Of a DNA stretch of 64,000 nt, positions 10,602 through 18,843 are shown piece after piece; positions within the stretch are counted from its first letter, which is position 1, and the number at the start of each line of letters is the position of its first letter. Origin of the DNA: Oerskovia paurometabola (GTDB lineage: Bacteria; Actinomycetota; Actinomycetes; Actinomycetales; Cellulomonadaceae); contig NZ_JAFBBV010000001.1 of the NCBI RefSeq assembly GCF_016907365.1, positions 2,418,001 to 2,482,000 on the forward strand, read 5' to 3'. The position numbers and the translations under genes were made by a program. The notes below the pieces were generated by a model. The model was not told where the DNA came from and made no database searches. It saw only the letters and a list, made by a program, of their open reading frames with translations.

Positions 10602-11744
10602 CTAGAAGAGCAGCTGCTCGGCGCTCGCCGCCGCGCTCGGGCTCGTACGTCCGGACGGTCCACCGCGGTCCCGGTCCTGCACCACGAGGCTCCCCGCCGG
10701 ATAGGCCCCCTCGTCGTGCCGCGCTCTCTCGCCAGGGGTCTCGGGGTGCCAAGCGGTCCGGGCGTGCCCGGACGTGCGTGCCTGGGCCCGGTGACCGGCG
10801 CTCGCGAAGCCGCGCTCGACGAGCAGCGGCCGCACGCGGTCCCACAGCCAGTCGCGGTACGCGCGGCTCGCGTACGACCCGCCCGCGTAGACGCGCTCGT
10901 AGCCCGAGACCCGCTCGGGGTGGTCGCGGCGCAGCCAGGCCATGAACCACTCGCGGGTGCCGGGCTTGAGGAACAGCGGGAGGACCGTGGCGCCGGTCGC
11001 GCCGGCCTCGTGGACCGCGTCGAGCAGGCGTGTGAGGTGGTCGGTCGAGTCGGTGAGCCACGGCAGCACGGGGGCGATCATGACCCCGCACGGCAGCCCT
11101 GCCGCCCGGGCGGCGCGGATGAGGTCGAGGCGGGCGCGCGGCGTGGGGGTGCCGGGCTCGACGGCCTGCTGGAGGTCCTCGTCGACGAACGCCAGGGAGA
11201 CCCCGATGCCGACGTCGACGTGCTCGGCCGCCTGCGTCAGACGCGGCAGGTCGCGGCGCAGGAGCGTGCCCTTGGTGAGGATCGAGAACGGCGTGCGCGA
11301 GGCCTCGAGCGCGTCGATGATCCCCGGCATGAGCCGGTAGCGTCCCTCGGCGCGCTGGTAGGGGTCGGTGTTGGTGCCGAGCGCGACCGCGTCGCCCGTC
11401 CAGGACGGCTTGGCGAGCTCGGCCCGCAGCACCTCGGCGACGTTCATCTTGACGACGATCTGGCTGTCGAAGTCCTCGCCGGGGTTCATGTCGAGGTAGC
11501 GGTGCGAGGGGCGCGCGAAGCAGTAGGAGCACGCATGGGAGCATCCGCGGTACGGGTTGATCGTCCAGGTGAACGGCATGCGGGACTCCCCCGGCACCTT
11601 GGACAGCGCGCTCTTGGCGAGCACCTCGTGGAACGTGACCCCGGCGAACTCCGGGGTGCGCACGGTCCGCACGAGCCCCGCCATGCGCCCGAGCCCGGGC
11701 AGCGCGCCGTCGTCCGCCGTGATCGCCTGCCCGTCCCACCTCAT
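10602..11744 (-). CDS. radical SAM protein, Rv2578c family
   Basis: A 380-residue radical SAM enzyme with the CxxxCxxC cluster motif CSHACSYCFAR (Cys68, Cys72, Cys75) and the conserved YRGCSHACSYCFARPSH and ALGTNTDPYQ stretches typical of Rv2578c-like proteins, which are related to spore photoproduct lyases. It begins MRWDGQAI and ends EQLLF. A perfect SOS box lies only 8 bp upstream of the ATG, pointing to DNA-damage induction. The C-terminal 60 residues are Arg/Gly/Ser-rich and not conserved-looking. The reaction is unknown; a role in DNA or nucleotide repair is inference from the SOS box and the SPL relationship. Confidence 0.9.
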   Translation of the reverse strand: MRWDGQAITADDGALPGLGRMAGLVRTVRTPEFAGVTFHEVLAKSALSKVPGESRMPFTWTINPYRGCSHACSYCFARPSHRYLDMNPGEDFDSQIVVKMNVAEVLRAELAKPSWTGDAVALGTNTDPYQRAEGRYRLMPGIIDALEASRTPFSILTKGTLLRRDLPRLTQAAEHVDVGIGVSLAFVDEDLQQAVEPGTPTPRARLDLIRAARAAGLPCGVMIAPVLPWLTDSTDHLTRLLDAVHEAGATGATVLPLFLKPGTREWFMAWLRRDHPERVSGYERVYAGGSYASRAYRDWLWDRVRPLLVERGFASAGHRAQARTSGHARTAWHPETPGERARHDEGAYPAGSLVVQDRDRGGPSGRTSPSAAASAEQLLF

Positions 11745-11752
11745 CGCCCCAT

Positions 11753-11768
11753 TCGAACACATGTTCGA
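11753..11768 (-). promoter_or_regulatory. SOS (LexA) box upstream of radical SAM gene
   Basis: TCGAACACATGTTCGA on the plus strand is a perfect match to the actinobacterial LexA operator TCGAAC-N4-GTTCGA. It ends 8 bp before the ATG of the Rv2578c-like gene and is the only perfect copy I found in the window. Confidence 0.9.
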
Positions 11769-11859
11769 GCCGGTTGTCGACGCGGTCGCCGTCGGCGTGA
11801 CCTTCGGCCGGGAGACGTCCGAGGCCTGGATCGTCGCCCGCACCACCGGGCACGCACAC

Positions 11860-11895
11860 GTGAGGCCCGGCAGGGTGTCCCCTGCCGGGCCTCAC
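11860..11895 (-). terminator. hairpin after hisS
   Basis: A 16-bp perfect stem (GTGAGGCCCGGCAGGG and its complement) with a 4-nt loop, 31 bp downstream of the hisS stop. It separates hisS from the SOS box and the radical SAM gene. Confidence 0.9.
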
Positions 11896-11926
11896 ACGCG
11901 TCCGGGTCAGCACCCGGGCAGCGGGC

Positions 11927-13330
11927 TCACTCCCCCGCGGGCACGACCCGAGGCCACAGGTCCTCCGCCGACGGGGCCCACGTCGCCGGGTCCGCAGCGA
12001 CCTGCTCGCCCGAACGGATGTCCTTGACCTGGTGAGCGACGACCTCGCCGTCCGCACCGATCCCCGCGGGGAACCACACGAACGGGATGCCGCGACGGTC
12101 CGCGAACTTGATCTGCTTGCCGAACTTGGCCGCACTCGGCGCGACCTCGACCGGGATGCCGCGCGAGCGCAGCGCCACCGCGACCGCGTCCGACGCGGGT
12201 CGCGTCTCCTCGCTCGTGACCGCGACCACGACCGCGCTCGGCACCGACCGCGTCGAACGGACCAGGCCGGCGCTCAGCAGCCGCGACACCAGGCGCGAGA
12301 CGCCGATCGAGAGCCCCACGCCCGGATAGGTGTTCGCGCCGTCCGAGGCCAGGGTGTCGTAGCGCCCGCCCGAGCAGATCGACCCGAGCTGCTCGTGCCC
12401 CACCAGCACCGTCTCGTAGACCGAGCCCGTGTAGTAGTCCAGGCCGCGCGCGATCTTCAGGTCCGCCACCACGACGCCCGGCGCCCGCACGGCCGCCGCG
12501 TCGATCAGCGCCGACAGCTCGCGCAGGCCCTCCTCGAGCAGCTCCGAGGTCACGCCGTGCTCTGCCGCGAGCGCCCGCACCCGCTCCGCGACGCTCGCGT
12601 CCGAGCCGGAGATCGCCGCGAGCGCCAGGCACGCGGCCGCCTGCTCGGGCGTCGCGCCCGTCTCGGCGACCAGCAGCGCCCCGACCTTGTCCGGCCCGAT
12701 CTTGTCGAGCTTGTCGATGCTGCGCAGCACGCCCTCGACGTCGTCCAGGCCCAGCCCGCGGTAGAAGCCCTCGGCGACCTTGCGGTTGTTCACCAGGATG
12801 CGGACCTCGGGCACACCGATCGAGCGCAGCTCGCCCAGCGCCTCGGCCATGACCAGCGGCAGCTCGACCTCGAAGTGGTAGGGCAGCTCGCCCGCACCCA
12901 CGACGTCGATGTCGGCCTGCACGAACTCGCGGAAGCGCCCGTCCTGGGGGCGCTCGCCGCGCCACACCTTCTGGATCTGGTGGCGCTTGAACGGGAACGC
13001 CAGGTGCCCGGCGTTCTCCAGCACGTACCGCGCGAACGGCACGGTCAGGTCGAAGTGCAGGCCGAGCTGCTTGTCCCCCTTGCCGCCTCGGTCCCCCGCG
13101 GCCCCCTCGGACGAGTCAGCCTCCTCCTGGAGGCGGCGCAGCACGTACACCTCCTTGGAGGTCTCGCCCTTGCGCAGCAGCTGGTCCAGGGGCTCGACGG
13201 CCCGCGTCTCGATCCCCGCGAAACCGTGGAGCTCGAACGTGCGACGCAGCGTGTCGAGCACGTGCTGCTCCACGACGCGTCCAGCAGGGAGCCATTCGGG
13301 GAAACCGGAGAGAGGTGTAGGTCGGGCCAT
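11927..13330 (-). CDS. hisS: histidyl-tRNA synthetase
   Basis: Class II synthetase of 467 residues. The catalytic core shows motif 2 (KVWRGERPQDGRFREF) and the histidine-specific motif ARGLDYYTGSVYE; the C-terminal anticodon-binding domain follows. Residues about 69-87 (EEADSSEGAAGDRGGKGDK) are a hydrophilic insertion between LRRL and the QLGLHFDLTVP strand. ATG 13330 begins MARPTPLSGFPEW, the family-typical start, with GGAAGGA about 11 bp upstream. It follows the MBL hydrolase gene by 44 bp and ends at a strong hairpin. Confidence 0.97.
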   Translation of the reverse strand: MARPTPLSGFPEWLPAGRVVEQHVLDTLRRTFELHGFAGIETRAVEPLDQLLRKGETSKEVYVLRRLQEEADSSEGAAGDRGGKGDKQLGLHFDLTVPFARYVLENAGHLAFPFKRHQIQKVWRGERPQDGRFREFVQADIDVVGAGELPYHFEVELPLVMAEALGELRSIGVPEVRILVNNRKVAEGFYRGLGLDDVEGVLRSIDKLDKIGPDKVGALLVAETGATPEQAAACLALAAISGSDASVAERVRALAAEHGVTSELLEEGLRELSALIDAAAVRAPGVVVADLKIARGLDYYTGSVYETVLVGHEQLGSICSGGRYDTLASDGANTYPGVGLSIGVSRLVSRLLSAGLVRSTRSVPSAVVVAVTSEETRPASDAVAVALRSRGIPVEVAPSAAKFGKQIKFADRRGIPFVWFPAGIGADGEVVAHQVKDIRSGEQVAADPATWAPSAEDLWPRVVPAGE

Positions 13331-13374
13331 GGGACCCGATCCTTCCAGACGTACCGACCGAACGAGCAATCGAT

Positions 13375-14199
13375 TCACAGGCCCCGCAGGTACGGGTTGG
13401 TGCGGCGCTCGCGGCCGATCGTCGTCAGGGGCCCGTGACCAGGAACCACCTCGAGGGAGTCGTCGAGGTGCCCGACGACGTCGCGCAGGGTGCGCTGCAT
13501 CGTCTCGCCGTCTCCCCCGGGCAGGTCGGTCCGCCCCACCGAGCCGGCGAACAGGACGTCTCCGGCGAGCACGATCCCGGCCACCTGGCCGTCGCCCGCG
13601 CCGCCGCCGTCCTGGTCCCCTGCGGCGACCGGGAGGTAGAGCGTCGAGCCCTGGGTGTGGCCCGGCGCGTGCAGGGAGTCGACCAGGACGCCGCCCAGGT
13701 CGAGCCGTACGCGCGGGTCGGCCACCGACGTGCCGCCGGGACCGCGCACCAGCGAGGCACCGGACCCACCGCCCGAGCCGAACGTCCGCACCTCACGGGG
13801 TTCCTGGTAGTCCTCGATCCTGGCGCCACCTGCCGCGAGCGCCGCGGCCAGCGGCCCGCTCGTGAGCGGCCCGTCCGCCGGGGCCCCGTGCTCGATCGTG
13901 CCGAGCGGGTCTGCGAGCCGGTAGGCGTCGCCCGCGTGGATCCACAGCGGCACCCCGTAGAGGTCGCACAGCTCGGCGGCGTCCCACGTGTGGTCGGCGT
14001 GCCCGTGCGTCGCGAGGACCGCGGTCGGCGCCAGGCCGTGCTCCCGCACCAGCTCCGCGACTCCCGGGGCGACCCCTGCCCCGGCGTCGACGATCACGCA
14101 CGGGCGAGCGACGCCGTCGGGCAGCGTGCCGCGCGCCCCGGGCGCGACGATCGTGCAGTTGGTGCCGAACACGGGTGCGACCACGAGAAAGACGTCCAT
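13375..14199 (-). CDS. MBL-fold metallo-hydrolase (glyoxalase II-like)
   Basis: A 274-residue metallo-beta-lactamase-fold hydrolase with the dinuclear metal motif THGHADH (His65, His67, Asp69, His70), a later metal His in APGHTQGS, AGDVLF and PGHGP. It resembles the Rv2581c-type hydrolases that sit next to hisS in actinobacteria. These are often named glyoxalase II, but the true substrate is not established. A Gly/Asp-rich insertion (AAGDQDGGGAGDGQ) lies between two strands. TACTGT ends 6 nt before the ATG, so the mRNA may be leaderless. It is divergent from the PPIase gene. Confidence 0.87.
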   Translation of the reverse strand: MDVFLVVAPVFGTNCTIVAPGARGTLPDGVARPCVIVDAGAGVAPGVAELVREHGLAPTAVLATHGHADHTWDAAELCDLYGVPLWIHAGDAYRLADPLGTIEHGAPADGPLTSGPLAAALAAGGARIEDYQEPREVRTFGSGGGSGASLVRGPGGTSVADPRVRLDLGGVLVDSLHAPGHTQGSTLYLPVAAGDQDGGGAGDGQVAGIVLAGDVLFAGSVGRTDLPGGDGETMQRTLRDVVGHLDDSLEVVPGHGPLTTIGRERRTNPYLRGL

Positions 14200-14386
14200 G
14201 CCAGGACAGTACCGACCTCACAAACAGGACACCTGATACCGGACCGTGACCTGAATGGCGGAAAGTCACCGCGCCGGAACGCTCCCGATGCCTAGACTGT
14301 CCTCTGAAACCGTGGACCACCCGTGCAATCACGCGCCTTCGCGCCGGCACGCGGACCTGCCCGTGGCGTGAGACGAAGGAGTTGGG

Positions 14387-15094
14387 GTGTCAACGAGCAA
14401 GCGCGAACGCGAGCGTGCCCGCCTGCGTGAGCAGAAGTGGACCCAGCGCCAGGCCACGGCTCGCGCCCGCAGGCGTCGGGCGTGGACGATCGCCGGCGCG
14501 GTCGCCGGGGTCGCGGTCGTCGCAGGAGTCACCGTGCTCGCCGTCAACGCCAACGCCCCCGACAAGACGTTCACCCTGCCCCCGGCCTCGGCCGCGCAGG
14601 ACCGCGAGTGGACGGGCGAGCTGCGGACCAGCGCCGGAGACGTCGCCTTCACGCTCGACGGGCAGGCCGCCCCCCAGGCCGTCGCGAACTTCGTCTCGCT
14701 CGCCCGCGAGAAGTACTTCGACGGGACCGACTGCCACCGGCTGACCACCGAGGGCATCTTCATCCTGCAGTGCGGAGACCCCACGGGCACCGGCACCGGG
14801 GGCCCGGGCTACGAGTTCGGGCCCGTCGAGAACGCCCCCGAGGACGGCCTCTACCCGGCCGGCACCATCGCCATGGCACGGACCGAGGCCGGTACCGACA
14901 CCATGGGCAGCCAGTTCTTCCTCGTCTACGAGGACACCACCTTGCCGACCACCACGGGCGGGTACACCGTCTTCGGCAAGATCACATCCGGCTTGGACGT
15001 CGTCCGAGCAGTCGCTGACGCGGGCACAGCGGACGGGACCGGCAACGGCTCCCCCGCCACCCCGGTCACCATCGAAGGAGTTGAGACCCAGTGA
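14387..15094 (+). CDS. membrane-anchored cyclophilin-type peptidylprolyl isomerase
   Basis: A 235-residue protein. Residues 1-33 are strongly basic, a membrane helix spans about 34-53 (IAGAVAGVAVVAGVTVLAV), and the rest is a cyclophilin domain outside the membrane (NFVSLAREKYFDGTDCHRL, MGSQFFLVYEDTTLP, YTVFGKITSGLDVV). Cyclophilins catalyse cis-trans isomerisation of Xaa-Pro bonds and would help folding of exported proteins. The usual active-site Phe/Arg positions are only partly kept. GTG 14387 is preceded by AAGGAG at good spacing. Its stop overlaps the DUF349 start (GTGA). The position matches the Rv2582 ppiB gene next to rel in mycobacteria. Confidence 0.9.
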   Translation: MSTSKRERERARLREQKWTQRQATARARRRRAWTIAGAVAGVAVVAGVTVLAVNANAPDKTFTLPPASAAQDREWTGELRTSAGDVAFTLDGQAAPQAVANFVSLAREKYFDGTDCHRLTTEGIFILQCGDPTGTGTGGPGYEFGPVENAPEDGLYPAGTIAMARTEAGTDTMGSQFFLVYEDTTLPTTTGGYTVFGKITSGLDVVRAVADAGTADGTGNGSPATPVTIEGVETQ

Positions 15095-16848
15095 GCGAGA
15101 GCACCGAGAACCACGCGAACTCTCCGGCGCAGGCATCCGAGGAGGCCCCCGCGACGGAGCAGGTCGAGGTGCCGGCGGTCGCTGAACCGACCGAGGCCGC
15201 GCCCGCGACCGACGCGCCCCAGGCCGCGACGGACGCGCCCGCCGCAGCGAGCGACGAGGACGCCGCGCCCGTCACGGACGAGACTCCTGCCGAGACGCCC
15301 GACGCCCCGGCCAGCGAGGCGACCCCGACCGAGACTGCGGTCGAGACCGAGGTCGCAGCGCCCGAGGCCCCCCAGGAGGAGGTCTCTGCCGAGGCCTCCG
15401 CAGAGGTCACGGGCGAGGCCGCACCGGCCCCGAAGCCGGCCGCCGCGCCCAAGCCCTCGGCCGCGCCCAAGCCGAGCGCGATCCCGGTCCCGCGTCCCCC
15501 CAAGCCGGGGACCCCGGCTCCCGCCGCCCCCGCTGCGGCGACCATCGCCCCGGCTGCGGCCGCCGCGGTCATCCCCGACGACAGCGCGGCCGCCAAGGCG
15601 GCCGCGGGCTTCGGCCGCGTCGACGAGGACGGCACGGTCTACGTGACCGAGGCCGCGGGCGAGCGCAGCGTCGGACAGTTCCCCGGGGTCACCCCCGAGG
15701 AGGCGCTCGCGCTGTACGTGCGCCGCTACCTCGACCTCCAGGCCAAGGTCGCGCTCTTCGAGGCGCGCCTGACCGGCACGGACCTGTCCGTCAAGGAGAT
15801 CGACTCGACCCTCGCCAAGCTCACCGAGGAGACCGCCGAGCCGTCCGCCGTGGGCGACCTCGACGGCCTGCGCGCGCACGTCGAGTCCCTGCGCACGGTC
15901 GCGGCCTCGCGCCGCGCCGAGCTCGAGGCCGAGCGCAACGCGGCCAAGGAGGCGGCGCTCGCGGCCCGCACCGAGATCATCGAGGCGGCCGAGAAGATCG
16001 CCTCGACCGATCCGTCGCGCATCCAGTGGCGCCCGGCGGGCGAGGAGCTGCGCAAGCTGCTCGACCAGTGGAAGGACGCCCAGCGCAACGGGCCGAGGAT
16101 CGACCGGACCAGCGAGGAGGCGCTCTGGAAGCGCTTCAGCCACGCCCGGACGGCCTTCGACCGCGAGCGTCGGCACTACTTCGCCGAGCTCGAGCAGCGC
16201 AACTCCTCGGCCAAGGAGGTCAAGGAGAAGCTGGTCCAGCGGGCCGAGGCCCTGCAGAACAGCACGGACTGGGGTGCGACGGCGGGCGCCTTCCGCGACC
16301 TCATGACCGAGTGGAAGGCCGCCGGGCGCGCCAACCGTCGCGACGACGACGCCCTGTGGGCACGTTTCCGCGCGGCCCAGGACGCGTTCTTCCAGGCCCG
16401 TGACGAGCTCAACGCCGCCACGGACGCCGAGTACGCGCAGAACCTCGTGGTCAAGGAGGCTCTCCTGGAGCAGGCCGAGAAGCTCGTGCCGGTCACGGAC
16501 CTGGCTCAGGCCAAGGTCGCGCTGCGCGACATCCAGGAGAAGTGGGAGGACGCGGGCAAGGTGCCGCGTGCGGACGTCCAGCGCGTCGAGGCCCGCCTGC
16601 GCGCGGTCGAGACCGCGGTCCGTGACGCCGAGCAGTCGCAGTGGTCGCGCTCGAACCCCGAGACGCGTGCCCGCGCCGAGGGGGCCGCCGCCCAGCTCGA
16701 GTCCGCGATCGCGGGTCTCGAGGAGGACCTGGCCGCTGCGACGGCCAAGGGTGACAAGCGCAAGATCGCCGAGATCGAGTCGGCGATCACGGCTCGTCGC
16801 GCGTGGCTCGAGCAGGTCGTCAAGGCTGCCGAGGACTCGCGCGGCTGA
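15091..16848 (+). CDS. DUF349 domain-containing protein
   Basis: A 585-residue protein. Residues 1-170 are a disordered Ala/Pro/Glu/Thr-rich arm with repeated PKP and PKPSA units. Residues about 180-580 are helical with several DUF349 repeats (WKDAQRNGPRIDRTSEEALWKRF, WKAAGRANRRDDDALWARF, WEDAGKVPRADVQRVEARL). DUF349 proteins are long coiled-coil-rich proteins of unknown biochemical role. The GTG start overlaps the PPIase stop by 4 bp, so the two are co-translated. A large bipartite hairpin follows the stop. Confidence 0.9.
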   Translation: MSESTENHANSPAQASEEAPATEQVEVPAVAEPTEAAPATDAPQAATDAPAAASDEDAAPVTDETPAETPDAPASEATPTETAVETEVAAPEAPQEEVSAEASAEVTGEAAPAPKPAAAPKPSAAPKPSAIPVPRPPKPGTPAPAAPAAATIAPAAAAAVIPDDSAAAKAAAGFGRVDEDGTVYVTEAAGERSVGQFPGVTPEEALALYVRRYLDLQAKVALFEARLTGTDLSVKEIDSTLAKLTEETAEPSAVGDLDGLRAHVESLRTVAASRRAELEAERNAAKEAALAARTEIIEAAEKIASTDPSRIQWRPAGEELRKLLDQWKDAQRNGPRIDRTSEEALWKRFSHARTAFDRERRHYFAELEQRNSSAKEVKEKLVQRAEALQNSTDWGATAGAFRDLMTEWKAAGRANRRDDDALWARFRAAQDAFFQARDELNAATDAEYAQNLVVKEALLEQAEKLVPVTDLAQAKVALRDIQEKWEDAGKVPRADVQRVEARLRAVETAVRDAEQSQWSRSNPETRARAEGAAAQLESAIAGLEEDLAAATAKGDKRKIAEIESAITARRAWLEQVVKAAEDSRG

Positions 16849-16860
16849 TCCCGCACCGCA

Positions 16861-16920
16861 CGAGGGGCCCGTGGGGCCTGTGGACGAACGCCTTGTCCAC
16901 AGGCTCGCGCGGGCCCCTCG
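16861..16920 (+). terminator. bipartite hairpin after DUF349 gene
   Basis: Nested inverted repeats: an outer 11-bp stem CGAGGGGCCCG/CGGGCCCCTCG (16861-16871, 16910-16920) and an inner 10-bp stem GCCTGTGGAC/GTCCACAGGC (16876-16885, 16895-16904) with a 9-nt loop. It lies 12 bp after the stop codon. Confidence 0.85.
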
Positions 16921-16953
16921 CGCATGCCCGGCCCGAGCGTCAGGCTGGGGGCC

Positions 16954-17631
16954 GTGACCACGCTGCTCTCGCTCCCTGCCGCATCCTCGGTTCGCGTCCG
17001 CACGCCCGCGGACGTCGCCATGGACGTGCGTGTCGAGGACGCGCCGCTGCTGGTCCGTCCCGAGCACGTGGGCGGTCGGGTCGCCTGGACGGACCTGGTC
17101 CGCTGCGGTGCGCTCGTCCGGGTCCGGGAGGACACCGCCGTGCGCCCGACGACGGAGCTCACCCCCGCGGTCCGCGCGCTCTCCCTGGCCCCCCTCGTGC
17201 CTCCACGCACCGTGGTGGGCGGCACGAGCGCCGCGTGGGTCCACTGCGGCTTCCCTGGGGACTGCGTGGTCGAGGTCGTGCACCCGCTGGGCGTCCACCG
17301 CCCGCCGCCGCGCCACGGCCGGGTCGCCCGTCAGAGCGCCCTGCTGCGCCCCGAGACGATCGAGCTCGGGACGGTCCTCGTGACGAGCGTCGAGCGGACC
17401 GCGGTGGACGTCGCGTGCCTGACGGACCCGCGGCTCGCGGCTCCCGTGCTGTCCGCCCTGCTGGAGGGGGCCGGGCTGGACGTCCGCGCCGCCCTGCGGG
17501 TCCTGGACCTGCGTCACCGGCGCACGGGCCGTCCGCGCGCTCGGGCGCTGCTCACTGACCTGTTGAGCGCGTCCACGCCCCAGGACGCCGGGTCGTCGCC
17601 GGGCGCCGGGGCGACCCCGCGTCTACCGTGA
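16954..17631 (+). CDS. hypothetical protein, AbiEi-antitoxin-like C-terminal fold possible
   Basis: A 225-residue soluble protein from the GTG at 16954; an in-frame ATG at 16924 directly abuts the terminator hairpin and is less likely. Sequence such as VVGGTSAAWVHCGF, VVEVVHPLGV, VTSVERTAVDVACL and DLRHRRTGRPRARALL resembles the actinobacterial proteins annotated with an AbiEi-like or DUF559-neighbour domain (a transcriptional-regulator-like half followed by a nuclease-like fold without the nuclease residues). I cannot assign a function. No toxin partner (AbiEii nucleotidyltransferase) lies next to it, so a toxin-antitoxin role is not supported. Confidence 0.6.
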   Translation: MTTLLSLPAASSVRVRTPADVAMDVRVEDAPLLVRPEHVGGRVAWTDLVRCGALVRVREDTAVRPTTELTPAVRALSLAPLVPPRTVVGGTSAAWVHCGFPGDCVVEVVHPLGVHRPPPRHGRVARQSALLRPETIELGTVLVTSVERTAVDVACLTDPRLAAPVLSALLEGAGLDVRAALRVLDLRHRRTGRPRARALLTDLLSASTPQDAGSSPGAGATPRLP

Positions 17632-17635
17632 GGGG

Positions 17636-18727
17636 ATGCCTCGTTCCACGACCCCGGCGGTCGAGCTCGACGTCGACGGGCGCACCGTGCGCGTCACGAG
17701 CCCCGACCGTGTCGTCTTCCCCAGCCGCGGGCTGACCAAGCTCGACGTCGTCACCTACTTCCAGTCCGTCGGGCCGGGCATCCTCGCGGCGCTGCGTGAG
17801 CGTCCCACGACACTCGAACGCTGGCCCAAGGGAGTCTTCGAGGGCGCGCGGCTGAGCACGCGCACGGACAACAGCGGCGACGCGTTCTACCAGAAGCGCA
17901 TCCCCCAGGGGGCCCCGGACTACGTCGAGACCGCCAGGATCGCGTTCCCGAGCGGCCGCACGGCTGACGAGGTCCGACCGACCGAGCTGGCCGTGGTGCT
18001 GTGGGCGGCCAACCTCGGGACCCTGACCTTCCACCCGTGGCCAGTGACGGGCGCGGACGTGGAGTCTCCCGACCAGCTCCGCATCGACCTGGACCCGCAG
18101 CCCGGCACCGACTACTCGGACGCCGCACGCGTCGCCCCGCACCTGCGGGAGCTGCTGGGCGAGCTGGGTCTGGAGGGCTTCCCCAAGACGTCGGGCGGCC
18201 GCGGGCTGCACGTGTTCGTCCCGGTCGAGCCGCGCTGGAGCTTCGTGCAGGCGCGCCGCGCGACGATCGCGATCGGGCGCGAGCTCGAACGCCGCCTGCC
18301 CGACCAGGTCACCACGAAGTGGTGGAAGGAGGAGCGCGGGGTCAAGATCTTCGTCGACTACAACCAGATGGCGCGCGACCGCACGATCGCCTCGGCGTAC
18401 TCGATCCGTTCGAACGCCCGGGCCACGGTCTCGGCGCCGCTGCGCTGGGAGGAGGTGCCCGACGTCGGGCCGGACGACTTCGACGTGCTGACCATGCCTG
18501 CGCGCTTCGCGGAGGTGGGCGACCTGCACGCACGCCTCGACGCCACGGCCCCCGAGCCGCGGTTCTCGCTCGAGCAGACGCTCGAGCTCGCAGCACGCGA
18601 CGAGCGCGACCACGGCCTGGGCGACCTGCCCTACCCGCCAGAGCACCCCAAGATGCCCGGCGAGCCCAAGCGCGTGCAGCCCAGCAAGGACGCCTCGCGA
18701 CACGAGGAGCACCCGTCGGACGCCTGA
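17636..18727 (+). CDS. LigD-type DNA polymerase (NHEJ primase-polymerase domain), stand-alone
   Basis: A 363-residue stand-alone LigD polymerase-domain protein of the archaeo-eukaryotic primase family, which fills in ends during bacterial non-homologous end joining. The metal-binding D-x-D motif is LRIDLDPQPG (around residue 152); PKTSGGRGLHVFVPVE and KIFVDYNQMARDRTIASAYS are hallmark LigD-Pol motifs. There is no ligase or nuclease domain in the same chain. TACCGT ends 6 nt before the ATG, overlapping the end of the preceding gene, so it may have its own leaderless promoter. An ATP-dependent ligase gene lies 116 bp downstream, convergent. No ku gene is in the window. Confidence 0.92.
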   Translation: MPRSTTPAVELDVDGRTVRVTSPDRVVFPSRGLTKLDVVTYFQSVGPGILAALRERPTTLERWPKGVFEGARLSTRTDNSGDAFYQKRIPQGAPDYVETARIAFPSGRTADEVRPTELAVVLWAANLGTLTFHPWPVTGADVESPDQLRIDLDPQPGTDYSDAARVAPHLRELLGELGLEGFPKTSGGRGLHVFVPVEPRWSFVQARRATIAIGRELERRLPDQVTTKWWKEERGVKIFVDYNQMARDRTIASAYSIRSNARATVSAPLRWEEVPDVGPDDFDVLTMPARFAEVGDLHARLDATAPEPRFSLEQTLELAARDERDHGLGDLPYPPEHPKMPGEPKRVQPSKDASRHEEHPSDA

Positions 18728-18843
18728 CCCCTCGGCGTCCCGGCGGCGCCGGCAAGGCGGCCTGAGCGACCTTCTGGGGCCAGGTCAGCGCCGTAGGCGC
18801 CCCGTGACCGCCTGACCCACCGCCACCAGCTCCCACGCAGCCC

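Noticed and set aside
8115..12035. Very long plus-strand open frame opposite aspS, the radical SAM gene and hisS
   Set aside because: Shadow of GC-rich genes on the other strand; the translation is Arg/Gly/Ala low-complexity and the minus-strand genes are unmistakable.
16954..17631. AbiE-type abortive infection system
   Set aside because: The resemblance to AbiEi is weak and no AbiEii nucleotidyltransferase gene is adjacent.
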